DNA from: JBFHQE01 sp041592335
GTDB taxonomy: Bacteria > Pseudomonadota > Gammaproteobacteria > Thiohalobacterales > Thiohalobacteraceae
NCBI GenBank assembly: GCA_041592335.1
Contig: JBFHQE010000037.1
Coordinates: forward strand, 1-9,968
Reading direction: 5' to 3'
DNA length: 9,968 bases
Part shown: positions 1-5,926 of the stretch, in pieces
Numbering within the stretch: position 1 is the stretch's first letter
How the letters are laid out: each line of letters opens with the position of its first letter
Program-made: the position numbers and the translations under genes
The notes under the pieces: generated by a model
What the model was told of the DNA's origin: nothing
The model's database searches: none
What the model saw: only the letters and a program-made list of their open reading frames with translations

Positions 1-126
1 GCCTGCCAGATGACCGTGGACGTATTCGGTTTCAACCACAACGAGTTCATCGACGGCGTGGATTACGTGGGTGCGACCTACTTCCTGCCGATCGCGAAAG
101 ACTCCGACGTCTGTTTGTTCATCTAA
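1..126 (+). CDS. DsrE-family protein, C-terminal 41 residues (5' end outside window)
   Basis: The open frame enters from the left edge and stops with TAA at 124-126. The visible part starts ACQMTVDVFGF, has FIDGVDYVGATYFLP in the middle, and ends DVCLFI. This resembles the C-terminus of small DsrE/DsrF-like proteins, where a Cys-x-Met-Thr segment is followed by a glycine-rich turn and a final hydrophobic strand. Family members are cytoplasmic and often linked to sulfur transfer or peroxiredoxin-like annotations. The Cys at visible residue 2 could be the conserved thiol. Without the N-terminus the subfamily and the activity cannot be set. The gene is followed at once by a REP element and a strong hairpin with a T-run that probably ends its transcript. 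Confidence 0.7.
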   Translation, partial: ACQMTVDVFGFNHNEFIDGVDYVGATYFLPIAKDSDVCLFI

Positions 127-131
127 GACGT

Positions 132-181
132 TGTAGGAGCGAGCTAGCTCGCGAACGGTTCGCGGTCAAGACCGCTCCTAC
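132..181. repeat. REP-like cloverleaf repeat
   Basis: An outer stem, GTAGGAGC (133-140) with GCTCCTAC (174-181), encloses three perfect inner dyads: GCGAGCTAGCTCGC (139-152), GCGAAC-G-GTTCGC (151-163) and GCGGTC-AA-GACCGC (162-175). They overlap slightly, so the element can fold as a branched structure on either strand. The TGTAGGAGCGAGC opening and CTCCTAC ending resemble the REP family of Pseudomonas and other gammaproteobacteria, which REP-associated tyrosine transposases are thought to move. No transposase is present here. Confidence 0.8.
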
Positions 182-185
182 GGGA

Positions 186-222
186 AAAAAGGGGGACAGA
201 ATTCAATTCTGTCCCCCTTTTT
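186..222 (+). terminator. Perfect 18-bp inverted repeat; likely terminator of the DsrE gene
   Basis: The arm AAAAAGGGGGACAGAATT (186-203) is separated by one base from its exact reverse complement (205-222). Read on the plus strand it gives a hairpin followed by a T-run, 60 bases after the DsrE stop codon. On the minus strand it also ends in T5. The GGGGGACAGAATT core resembles short palindromes seen near REP-associated/IS200-like transposases, so it may be a mobile repeat that serves as a terminator. Confidence 0.7.
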
Positions 223-230
223 CTTTGCAC

Positions 231-255
231 AAAAAAAAACCGGCCAATTGGCCGG
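231..255 (-). terminator. Intrinsic terminator of the minus-strand small RNA
   Basis: The 16-base palindrome CCGGCCAATTGGCCGG (240-255) folds into a six-pair GC stem with an AATT loop. On the minus strand it is followed by nine T (239-231). This is a textbook intrinsic terminator, but it points away from the DsrE gene and pip, and no ordinary minus-strand protein gene lies upstream of it. A second palindrome, GGCATTAATGCC (254-265), overlaps its base and could compete with it. Confidence 0.8.
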
Positions 256-438
256 CATTAATGCCTTTAAAACAAAGGCGGAAGGCGATCGTAAACCCTT
301 CCATGGCGTTTATTCATATGACTATCCCCCTCCCATGGTAGAACAGCCACAATAAATAAACGTTCTGGAGGAGATCTTCGGATATTCTTCCTTATTAAAA
401 GCCTATCCAAAGACGGTTATCATCCTTTCATAATGGCT
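231..438 (-). ncRNA. Candidate RsmY/RsmZ/CsrB-type small RNA
   Basis: This is a minus-strand transcript unit between a perfect GacA-type box (472-489) and an intrinsic terminator (231-255). The RNA would carry six GGA motifs, read at plus positions 425, 408, 391, 333, 327 and 302. The first, in AUGAAAGGAUGA (434-423), matches the CsrA/RsmA consensus RUACARGGAUGU at 9 of 12 positions. It can sit in the loop of a short UUAU/AUAA stem. The second lies in the loop of GUCU-UUGGAU-AGGC (414-401). Further stems are GGAAGG/CCUUCC (302-297 with 285-280), GCCUUU/AAAGGC (279-274 with 268-263), and CGUUUAUU/AAUAAACG (362-355 with 314-307). RNAs of this family titrate the translational repressor CsrA/RsmA and are activated by the GacS/GacA (BarA/UvrY) system. 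The 5' end is inferred from a weak -10 (TATGTT, 450-445) and could lie between about 423 and 450. The GGA spacing is real; the fold is hand-drawn. Alternative: a leader for a 16-codon mini-ORF. Confidence 0.55.
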
Positions 439-451
439 ATGGCGAACATAG
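437..451. promoter_or_regulatory. Short dyad in the small-RNA promoter region
   Basis: CTATG (437-441), GCGAA, then CATAG (447-451) form a perfect 5-bp dyad. It lies between the GacA-type box and the GGA-rich region and overlaps the suggested -10 (445-450) of the minus-strand RNA. It could be a binding site for a second regulator, or chance. Confidence 0.25.
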
Positions 452-471
452 TCGGGAATATATGAAAATCG

Positions 472-489
472 TGTAAGCATTTTCTTACA
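472..489 (-). promoter_or_regulatory. GacA/UvrY-type upstream activating sequence
   Basis: TGTAAG (472-477), six bases, then CTTACA (484-489) is an exact match to the published GacA box TGTAAG-N6-CTTACA. In Pseudomonas and relatives this box lies upstream of rsmX/rsmY/rsmZ. The box is a palindrome, so orientation comes from context. On the minus side it precedes a GGA-rich, terminator-ended transcript. On the plus side it lies only 20 bases before the pip start codon, which is very close for an upstream activator site. An effect on pip is still possible. Confidence 0.75.
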
Positions 490-508
490 TTTACCATGGA
501 GAAGTGCG

Positions 509-1456
509 TTGTATCCGGATATAAAACCTTTTGCTCAGCACAGCCTGGCGGTAACGTCGCCTCACCAGTTACATGTCGAGGAATGCGGCAACCCGGCTGG
601 ATTGCCCGTGGTGTTTTTACATGGCGGTCCCGGCGGCGGTTGCGAGCCTTATCATCGCCGCTTTTTCGATCCCAACCGATATCGCATCATCCTGTTTGAT
701 CAACGCGGTTGCGGAAAATCGACACCGCATGCGGCGCTTGAAGGTAATACGACCCAGGCGTTGATTGAAGACATGGAGTTTATTCGTGCGCATCTGGGGA
801 TAGAGCGCTGGGTAATCTTTGGTGGATCCTGGGGTTCGACACTGGCGCTGGCCTATGCGCAGCAATACCCCGAACGTTCGCTGGCGCTGATATTGCGCGG
901 GATATTTTTATGCCGGCCGCAGGATATTCACTGGTTTTATCAGGAAGGCGCGAGTCGATTGTTTCCGGATTACTGGCAGGACTATCTCCAGCCGATCCCG
1001 GTTGAGCAGCGCGCGGATATGGTGAGTGCCTACTACAGCAGGCTGACCGGTGAGGATGAGGTGCAGCGCATGGCGGCCGCCAAGGCCTGGTCGTTATGGG
1101 AAGCGCGCACGGCAACCCTGAAGCCGAATCCGGGTGTGGTCGATCACTTCGGTAGCCCTTATACCGCTTTGAGCCTGGCGCGGATCGAATGCCATTACTT
1201 CATGAATAATTCCTTCCTGGAGGAGAACCAGCTAATCCGGGATGCGTACAAGCTGAAAGACATTCCGGGCGTCATCGTGCATGGTCGTTATGATTGTGTG
1301 TGCCCGGTCGATCAGGCATTCGCGCTGGCGGAAGCCTGGCCGGAGGCGCGACTTGAAGTGATAGCCGATGCCGGTCATTCGGCGGCGGAACCGGGCATCA
1401 CAAAAGCGCTGGTGAAGGCGACCGATGAAATGGCGGACAAGCTGGCGGCTTACTGA
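509..1456 (+). CDS. pip: Proline iminopeptidase (alpha/beta hydrolase, peptidase family S33)
   Basis: A cytoplasmic aminopeptidase that releases N-terminal proline from peptides. At 315 residues it has the normal family length, with no signal peptide. Visible motifs are the oxyanion-hole region HGGPGGG (38-44), DQRGCGKS (64-71), and the nucleophile elbow GGSWGS (105-110, catalytic Ser107). The remaining triad members are Asp262 in HGRYDCVCP and His290 in DAGHS. Glu198 (LWEART) and Glu227 (RIECHYF) match the glutamates that bind the substrate amino group in the Serratia enzyme. The start is TTG: GGAG at 498-501 lies seven bases upstream, and the protein then begins YPDIKPFA as in relatives. 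The ATG at 496 is in another frame. The stop overlaps the dtd start by one base (TGATG), so this is the first gene of a three-gene operon. Its promoter is not obvious. Confidence 0.95.
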   Translation: MYPDIKPFAQHSLAVTSPHQLHVEECGNPAGLPVVFLHGGPGGGCEPYHRRFFDPNRYRIILFDQRGCGKSTPHAALEGNTTQALIEDMEFIRAHLGIERWVIFGGSWGSTLALAYAQQYPERSLALILRGIFLCRPQDIHWFYQEGASRLFPDYWQDYLQPIPVEQRADMVSAYYSRLTGEDEVQRMAAAKAWSLWEARTATLKPNPGVVDHFGSPYTALSLARIECHYFMNNSFLEENQLIRDAYKLKDIPGVIVHGRYDCVCPVDQAFALAEAWPEARLEVIADAGHSAAEPGITKALVKATDEMADKLAAY

Positions 1457-1905
1457 TGATTGGGTTACTGCAACGCGTGACCGAGGCGAGCGTAGTAGTT
1501 GATGGCGAAACCATTGGCACGATTGAGCAGGGCCTGATGGTGTTAGTGGGCGTTGAGAAAGGCGACGATGCAAAAACGGCTGATCGCTTGTTAGAACGTT
1601 TATTGGGCTATCGTGTTTTTGAAGACGAACAGGGCAAGATGAATCGTTCGCTGACGGATATCCAGGGTGGGTTGTTGCTGGTGCCGCAATTCACATTGCC
1701 GGCGGATACACGCAAAGGTTCAAGGCCGAGCTTCACACCGGCCGCTGTGCCCGATGAGGGTAACAAGTGGTTTCATTATCTGGTTGATCAGGCTAAAGCC
1801 AAATACCCTAAAGTGGAAGCAGGCCAGTTTGGTGCAGACATGAAAGTCAGCCTGGTCAATGATGGGCCGGTGACGTTTTGGCTGCAGGTGCAACCGAAGT
1901 CATGA
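1456..1905 (+). CDS. dtd: D-aminoacyl-tRNA deacylase
   Basis: Cytoplasmic proofreading enzyme that hydrolyses D-aminoacyl-tRNA (and Gly-tRNA-Ala), recycling the tRNA. Its 149 residues give the full DTD fold. The N-terminus MIGLLQRVTEASV is typical. The chirality-checking Gly-cisPro motif is NDGPVTF (135-141, Gly137-Pro138). The other active-site motif reads PQFT (77-80), so Pro replaces the Ser of the common SQFT form while Thr80 is kept; this variant also appears in other proteobacterial DTDs. ADTRKGSRPSF (83-93) is also conserved. The gene overlaps pip by one base and the next gene by four (ATGA), so the three are probably translationally coupled. Confidence 0.95.
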   Translation: MIGLLQRVTEASVVVDGETIGTIEQGLMVLVGVEKGDDAKTADRLLERLLGYRVFEDEQGKMNRSLTDIQGGLLLVPQFTLPADTRKGSRPSFTPAAVPDEGNKWFHYLVDQAKAKYPKVEAGQFGADMKVSLVNDGPVTFWLQVQPKS

Positions 1906-2390
1906 TCAAGCAACTTGATCAACGACTGTTAGATGATTTGCTGAAGAAGGCGGAAAGCACTGAGCGCAAACGTGTCAATCTAAACTGGCATCCTGTGCTC
2001 GATGATCCGGTGCAACGGTTTTTCAACGCCATGCTGCCGGAAACCTATGTGCGACCGCACCGGCATGTGACGCCGCCACGCTGGGAATTCTTCATGGTGC
2101 TGCAAGGTTATGTTGCCCTGTTGGTTTTTGATGATGAAGGTGTGGTGTCGGCGCGCTATGAATTGAGAGCGGGTAGTGATCTAACGGGTATTGAGTTAGC
2201 AGAAGGGCAATGGCATGCCATTGTGGCGTTGGAGCCAAGTGTTTTGTTTGAGCTTAAGGAAGGGCAGTACGCTAAAGTGACTGATAAGGATTTCGCTACC
2301 TGGGCGCCGGAAGAGGGAGATGCTCAGTGCTGTGATGTTGTGGAGTGGTATCGAGGTGCGGTGGCTGGGGATACATTAAAGGCGCAGTGA
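1902..2390 (+). CDS. WbuC-family cupin-fold metalloprotein
   Basis: A 162-residue single-domain cupin of the WbuC type. The metal-site motif is RPHRH (51-55, His53 and His55), followed by Glu62 in RWEFF and His105 in QWHAIVAL. The flanking DPVQRFFNAMLPETYVRPHRH and TDKDFATWAPEEG segments are typical of the family. Such proteins occur in O-antigen clusters and next to housekeeping genes; their reaction is not established, so no substrate is assigned. ATG at 1902 is chosen because it makes the ATGA overlap with the dtd stop and begins MIKQLDQRLLDDLL like relatives. A TTG at 1878 in the same frame would add eight residues but lies inside dtd. It is the last gene of the operon. An imperfect hairpin (2389-2411, loop GTTT) overlaps the stop codon but has no T-run. 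Confidence 0.85.
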   Translation: MIKQLDQRLLDDLLKKAESTERKRVNLNWHPVLDDPVQRFFNAMLPETYVRPHRHVTPPRWEFFMVLQGYVALLVFDDEGVVSARYELRAGSDLTGIELAEGQWHAIVALEPSVLFELKEGQYAKVTDKDFATWAPEEGDAQCCDVVEWYRGAVAGDTLKAQ

Positions 2391-2713
2391 GTTGCTCTGT
2401 TTAGAGAACTCGTCATTGCGAGGAGTGCCTTGGTACGACGCGGCAATCTTCTTAAGTAACAGCTGAATCAAATAGTATCGTCACCCCGGTGAATTCCGGG
2501 TCCAGGGGTGTTGGTTGGGGTAGCCACTAAAGACAATTCGAAGGCGGACCTAATGCTAATCCGCAACTGAGTCTCAGAACGGCACAAAGCGGACGTCAGG
2601 TAGTAAGATGATCAGACTTGTAAAGATAGATAGCGACTGTCATCTATGACGCGTTTCTAAACAATAAATGAAAAAGGCTGTTATTGTTCTGCTCTTGAAG
2701 AGGGTGCTTGGTA
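2391..2713. other. Intergenic region at the left end of the island
   Basis: These 323 bases hold a weak hairpin over the cupin stop and the left copy of the composite repeat (2411-2516). The rest (2517-2713) is AT-rich DNA in which I see no gene, tRNA or clear promoter. A short stretch near 2586-2600 (AAAGCGGACGTCA) weakly resembles the reverse complement of the DNA inside the right repeat, near 4030-4043. Confidence 0.6.
2411..2516 (+). repeat. Composite repeat, left copy
   Basis: It consists of CGTCATTGCGAGGAG (2411-2425), a GGCAATCTTCTT segment (2442-2453), an AT-rich linker ending AAATAGTATCG, then a CGTCACCCCGG...CCGGGTCCAGG hairpin (2479-2506) and TTGGTT (2511-2516). The same parts occur in mirror order at 4070-4172, with similarity running through the linker as well. 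The two halves resemble short palindromic repeats that are widespread in proteobacterial intergenic DNA. Confidence 0.8.
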
Positions 2714-3292
2714 ATGGATAAATTGGTTTGTTGTAATAAATGCGGATCATCTATATCACACTCTGCACTCAAATGCCCGATATGTAACAGTGATAATCTG
2801 GGTACAGAACAGATCCAAGATAAAATTAAACTTTCAGCTTCTGGTCTTGCTGTAACTGGCTCTCTATTATTGATGCCTGGAACTATCCTTTCAGTAGCTC
2901 TTATGATTGGGTTAGGGGAGTTTCTAAGAAAAAATGATGTAAAGAAACTCACAAAAAAACATAGCGCAATAGACTCATTTCTATTTGGAGATGAAAGAAT
3001 TCTTGTTTCCAATGATGAATTTGTTGTATTGAGCCGAATGGCCGGAAATATTATGGATTTAGTCAAAATAGATCGGTCGGATTTTATTCGAGCATTTATA
3101 GATGAATCAAAGGCTCAGCAAAAGAGTTTTTTCAGAAAACAGCAGGTCGGTATAGTTATGGAGTACTTTGATTGCAATACTCAAAAACCAGAAAATTATG
3201 GCCGTATATTTACAGGTGATAACGCTCAAGTGCTCGCTGAGTTCGCCATCCTAAAACTTAATGAATATAAGAAAACTTCAGAAGAAGGTTAG
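2714..3292 (+). CDS. Zinc-ribbon membrane protein with possible PH-like C-terminal domain
   Basis: I do not recognise this 192-residue protein as a named family. The N-terminus has a zinc-ribbon pattern: Cys7-x2-Cys10 and Cys21-x2-Cys24 (CNKCG and CPIC). A hydrophobic stretch at about 44-67 (GLAVTGSLLLMPGTILSVALMIG) could be one membrane helix. The rest is soluble, with alternating strands (RILVSNDEFVVLSR, VGIVMEYFDCNT) and a final helix (NAQVLAEFAILKLNEYK), which suggests a PH/GRAM-like domain. That last step is inference. ATG 2714 is preferred over the in-frame TTG at 2708 because AAGAGGG (2698-2704) is then well spaced. Codon use is much more AT-rich than in the flanking operons, which points to transfer. 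It is followed by the HEPN-like gene in the same direction. Confidence 0.65.
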   Translation: MDKLVCCNKCGSSISHSALKCPICNSDNLGTEQIQDKIKLSASGLAVTGSLLLMPGTILSVALMIGLGEFLRKNDVKKLTKKHSAIDSFLFGDERILVSNDEFVVLSRMAGNIMDLVKIDRSDFIRAFIDESKAQQKSFFRKQQVGIVMEYFDCNTQKPENYGRIFTGDNAQVLAEFAILKLNEYKKTSEEG

Positions 3293-3466
3293 ATTGTCAG
3301 CAATATTTCTGTTTGATATGTTCACGTTTGGGTTGATTAGCTAAGTGTTCTCTATCGATTTACTTTGCAGTAGGTTCAGTAGATAAGGATATAGCCTTAA
3401 ATATTGCTTGCGCACCTATGTTGATTGAGTGGCGACTTGCATCAACCTCTTAACTGGAGTGATAAG

Positions 3467-3952
3467 ATGGCCGAATACAGCATAGATTTCGCGCAGGAAA
3501 TGTCCAAAGCTGGCAATTTGATTGTTTTGGCAGGATTGCAAACTGAAGATGCTAAAAGAGCCGCTTTGTATGTTAGCTTAGTTGCCTGCGAAATTGCACT
3601 TAAGGCTGCACTTGAAAAAGCAGGTAAGCCTATTTCCGAAATTAAGTCAAAAGGACATAGTCTGTCCAATTTATTGACTGAGATAGGGAATTGCACTGTT
3701 GAAGCTGAAATCTCCTCAGGAATTTCAACAAGAGTTCCTGCTACAAGAATTCGCTCGGTAGTAGTTGATGCAAACTATGCTGATGCTACAGTCGGAAAAC
3801 TGCTAGAGGCAGAAAGTTTTGGTGCATCTCAATTCCCTAACGAAATCCGTTATGGTGATACTTTGCGCCACTTCCCTGTTACGGTGATTACGAGGTTAAG
3901 CGAGAAAGTTGTGGCATGGGTAACACTTCATCTAGACGATATACAAAACTAA
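3467..3952 (+). CDS. HEPN-like domain protein
   Basis: A 161-residue, mainly helical protein. The segment AALYVSLVACEIALKAALEKAGK (32-54) followed by GHSLSNLL (63-70) resembles the first helices of HEPN-fold proteins, which commonly have an ALKALL helix and then GHDLxxLL. EIRYG (126-130) resembles the late xxRYP element. Arg128 and His135 are spaced R-x6-H, which fits the broad R-x4-6-H ribonuclease motif, but the placement is not certain. HEPN proteins are often RNases in toxin-antitoxin, abortive-infection or CRISPR-linked systems; others are only binding proteins. ATG 3467 has GGAG seven bases upstream (3456-3459), so it is chosen over an in-frame TTG at 3425. The 174 bases before it contain no gene and no convincing promoter. 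It lies inside the repeat-flanked island. Confidence 0.6.
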   Translation: MAEYSIDFAQEMSKAGNLIVLAGLQTEDAKRAALYVSLVACEIALKAALEKAGKPISEIKSKGHSLSNLLTEIGNCTVEAEISSGISTRVPATRIRSVVVDANYADATVGKLLEAESFGASQFPNEIRYGDTLRHFPVTVITRLSEKVVAWVTLHLDDIQN

Positions 3953-4069
3953 GAAGGCGATCGTTCACGCTGCACAGTGTGTCGATATTATCTGGTTCTG
4001 GCACATTCCGGCGGTCTATTCCGAAATAAATGACCTCCGCTTTCTGAATTTAACTTCTTTGCTTCGATT

Positions 4070-4172
4070 AACCAATGCGCCTGGACCCCGGCCTTCGCCG
4101 GGGTGACGATTCTATTTATTTCAAGTGTGTCCTTGAGGAGATTGCCACGTCGCTATGCTCCTCGCAATGACG
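4070..4172 (-). repeat. Composite repeat, right copy (inverted)
   Basis: This is the mirror image of 2411-2516: AACCAA (4070-4075), CCTGGACCCCGG...CCGGGGTGACGA (4080-4109), a linker, GGAGATTGCC (4137-4146) and CTCCTCGCAATGACG (4158-4172). Its hairpin CCCCGGC-CTTC-GCCGGGG (4086-4103) is intact, whereas the left copy is imperfect. It ends 29 bases before the stop codon of the DUF2189 gene. Confidence 0.8.
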
Positions 4173-4201
4173 TGATGTGAGTGGCAGTCCTTAGAGGCTT
4201 C

Positions 4202-4999
4202 TTAGATCAACAAATCCGATTCCGGCCACGCACTGGCATCAATCGTTTCACGATAAGCATGCCAGGTAGCATGTCCAATCAGCGGTAGCAGCACGATAAA
4301 GCCGAGCATTGCTGTTGCAAAACCCAGCGCAACACACATCACTATGCAAATCGCCCACACCAGCATGGTCGACTTATTACGTAGCACAGCGTTAGCGCTG
4401 GTAATGACCGCCGTCACCGCGTCCACCTTGCGATCCATGATCATGGGCAGGGAAAAGGCGCTGGCGGTAAACACGACCGCTGAAAACAGGATGCCGATCG
4501 CGCTGCCAATACCCAGGAAGGTAGCCATGTCCATGAAGCTGTGATCTGACTCCATGGGGAAGAATATATGCACCGCCGTTGCGGCGCGTGCCCAGAGTAG
4601 AAACACGACCAGCAGTATCAGCGCGAAAAGCAGCAGGTCTTTCATGTGTCGCCCGCCTTCACGCATGCAATAACCAAACACCGGCTTCTTGCCTTTTTCC
4701 AGTTGGCAGCTGAATGAATAAAGGCCGATGGCCAGTACCGGGCCGATAAACAGAAAACCGGTGGCCAGTCCAAGATATAAACCCATGGTGCCGAATTTCC
4801 AGCTGAGCCAGGCGATGAATAAACATAGCATCGTCATGACAAAGCCGTAGACCAGCGAGGTGGCGGGGGCGCGGCGCATGTCTGTGGCGCCTTGCTGAAG
4901 CCAGCGGAAGGGGTCGGATATGCTTAATTGCCGTGCAGGCGCGGCGAAGGGCAGGGGGTGCTGTTCTGGATCAATGGAAGAATCATGCTGGTCGGTCAT
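4202..4999 (-). CDS. DUF2189 family inner-membrane protein
   Basis: A 265-residue protein with a polar N-terminus (1-45) and about five to six hydrophobic segments (about 48-66, 71-97, 121-141, 158-183, 211-245). FLFIGPVLAIGLYSFS (83-98) and the closing PLIGHATWHAYRE (239-251) are hallmarks of DUF2189, a family of unknown function often found near cbb3 or other respiratory genes. The start ATG has AGGGG about nine bases upstream on the minus strand. The gene lies 39 bases after the two-helix membrane protein and is probably the last gene of the ccoG operon. No clear terminator follows it. Confidence 0.8.
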   Translation of the reverse strand: MTDQHDSSIDPEQHPLPFAAPARQLSISDPFRWLQQGATDMRRAPATSLVYGFVMTMLCLFIAWLSWKFGTMGLYLGLATGFLFIGPVLAIGLYSFSCQLEKGKKPVFGYCMREGGRHMKDLLLFALILLVVFLLWARAATAVHIFFPMESDHSFMDMATFLGIGSAIGILFSAVVFTASAFSLPMIMDRKVDAVTAVITSANAVLRNKSTMLVWAICIVMCVALGFATAMLGFIVLLPLIGHATWHAYRETIDASAWPESDLLI

Positions 5000-5038
5000 C
5001 GTTTAATCCCCTGACCTCTTCAGTATGATGCCCGCCGA

Positions 5039-5371
5039 TCAGATGACCTGCTTGGCGTCGGAATGGGCGTCGTGTGGGTTGCTGCCGTTCCGCTTTATTG
5101 TGCCAACACTCTGTCCATTCGTGTGATTGACCTTCTCGCAAGGCCGGGAGAAATAACAGGTCAGGACGCTGGTCGATGTGGTTAGCCCCCAGAACACAAA
5201 GAAGCCAATCGTATAGGTCCCCATGCGGCTGAGGTCCGCCAATGCCGTGGTGGCGAGCAGTTCAGCGGGATCGAACAGCGTAAAGAAGACGACTGTAGCG
5301 AGCGAGGACGTCAGAAACGCAGGCCAAAGGATGGCCGTCACCTGTTGTATGCGCGGTATCGCGTGGTCCAT
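5039..5371 (-). CDS. Small two-helix membrane protein in the ccoG operon
   Basis: 110 residues with two predicted membrane helices: about 11-33 (VTAILWPAFLTSSLATVVFFTLF) and 50-74 (from MGTYTIGFFVF to TCYF). A DPAELLA loop lies between them. The tail (75-110) is polar and histidine-poor, starting SRPCEK, with Cys72 and Cys78 near the membrane border. The YTIGFFVFWGLT segment resembles small uncharacterised proteins of gammaproteobacterial respiratory loci; I cannot name a family. GGGGAGG lies about seven bases before the ATG. It sits 43 bases after fixH, so co-transcription and an assembly or accessory role are plausible but only by association. Confidence 0.75.
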   Translation of the reverse strand: MDHAIPRIQQVTAILWPAFLTSSLATVVFFTLFDPAELLATTALADLSRMGTYTIGFFVFWGLTTSTSVLTCYFSRPCEKVNHTNGQSVGTIKRNGSNPHDAHSDAKQVI

Positions 5372-5414
5372 AAATTACCTCCCCTACAAGATAATTTAAG
5401 AAATCCATTATTTT

Positions 5415-5924
5415 CTAATAGTTTGCTGATAACAGCTGTTGACCACCTTGCGCCAAGTTGATGCGTCCCGTCAAGCGCCAATTTCTTTCAGTGGGCTCAA
5501 GACGGGCTTGCCAAACACCCGTTGTGCTTGCCGTTGTGTCGGCGATATACAAGCCATTGCCCTGATGCATCAGCTGTATTTCATGATCCAGCTGGTCCAG
5601 TGTTGGATGGGTCAGCGACAGGGTTAATGTCTCGGGGAGTGCGTCCTGTTGCCGGGACGTCAGTTGCAGGGAAAGAGGTTGTGCGTCGTTGCTGAAACGC
5701 AGCAGGGCCTGCATTTCCAGTTGGGCGGCGACCTGTTCGCGCTCGATGGACTGGTTGATGGCAAGGCCTTCCTTGTAATAGTCATCCGCCACCAGGCTGT
5801 CGCGATTCTGGGTGGCGATGATCACGGTTGCGATACCGGCAATCACGGCGCTGGCGGGCAGGGCCATGATGAACCAGGGCCAGAACTGCCGATACCAGGG
5901 TGTAGGGGGTATGGCTGATTGCAT
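5415..5924 (-). CDS. ccoH: FixH/CcoH family cbb3 oxidase assembly protein
   Basis: A 169-residue single-pass membrane protein that takes part in maturation and stability of cbb3 oxidase. One helix lies at about 14-37, after the PWYRQFWPWFI opening. Next comes the conserved DDYYKEGLAIN segment (47-57), then a periplasmic beta-rich domain ending in WRLTGRI (148-154). The ribosome binding site (AGGAGGATAAGC-ATG) lies in the last codons of ccoG, and only two bases separate the ccoG stop from this start. The order ccoG-fixH matches the classical ccoGHIS cluster. The product is also called FixH. Confidence 0.9.
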   Translation of the reverse strand: MQSAIPPTPWYRQFWPWFIMALPASAVIAGIATVIIATQNRDSLVADDYYKEGLAINQSIEREQVAAQLEMQALLRFSNDAQPLSLQLTSRQQDALPETLTLSLTHPTLDQLDHEIQLMHQGNGLYIADTTASTTGVWQARLEPTERNWRLTGRINLAQGGQQLLSANY

Positions 5925-5926
5925 GC

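Noticed and set aside
267..317. Minus-strand 16-codon mini-ORF (MNKRHGRVYDRLPPLF) with a G-rich stretch upstream, ending just before the 231-255 terminator
   Set aside because: It is very short, has no recognised homologue, and its ribosome-binding-like GGAGGGGGA can be read as CsrA-type GGA motifs. UCUCCUCC at 374-367 could pair with it. Kept only as an alternative reading of the small RNA.
1878..1901. TTG start that would lengthen the cupin protein by eight residues
   Set aside because: It lies inside dtd; ATG 1902 gives the coupled ATGA overlap and the usual N-terminus.
3365..3393. Possible promoter TTGCAG-N17-GATATA before the HEPN-like gene
   Set aside because: The -10 matches only three of six positions; too weak to call.
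3425..3466. TTG start adding 14 residues to the HEPN-like protein
   Set aside because: There is no ribosome binding site before it, while GGAG is well placed before ATG 3467.
3953..3964. GAAGGCGATCGT occurs here and again at 281-292
   Set aside because: Only 12 bases are shared and similarity does not extend, so it is probably chance around a CGATCG core.
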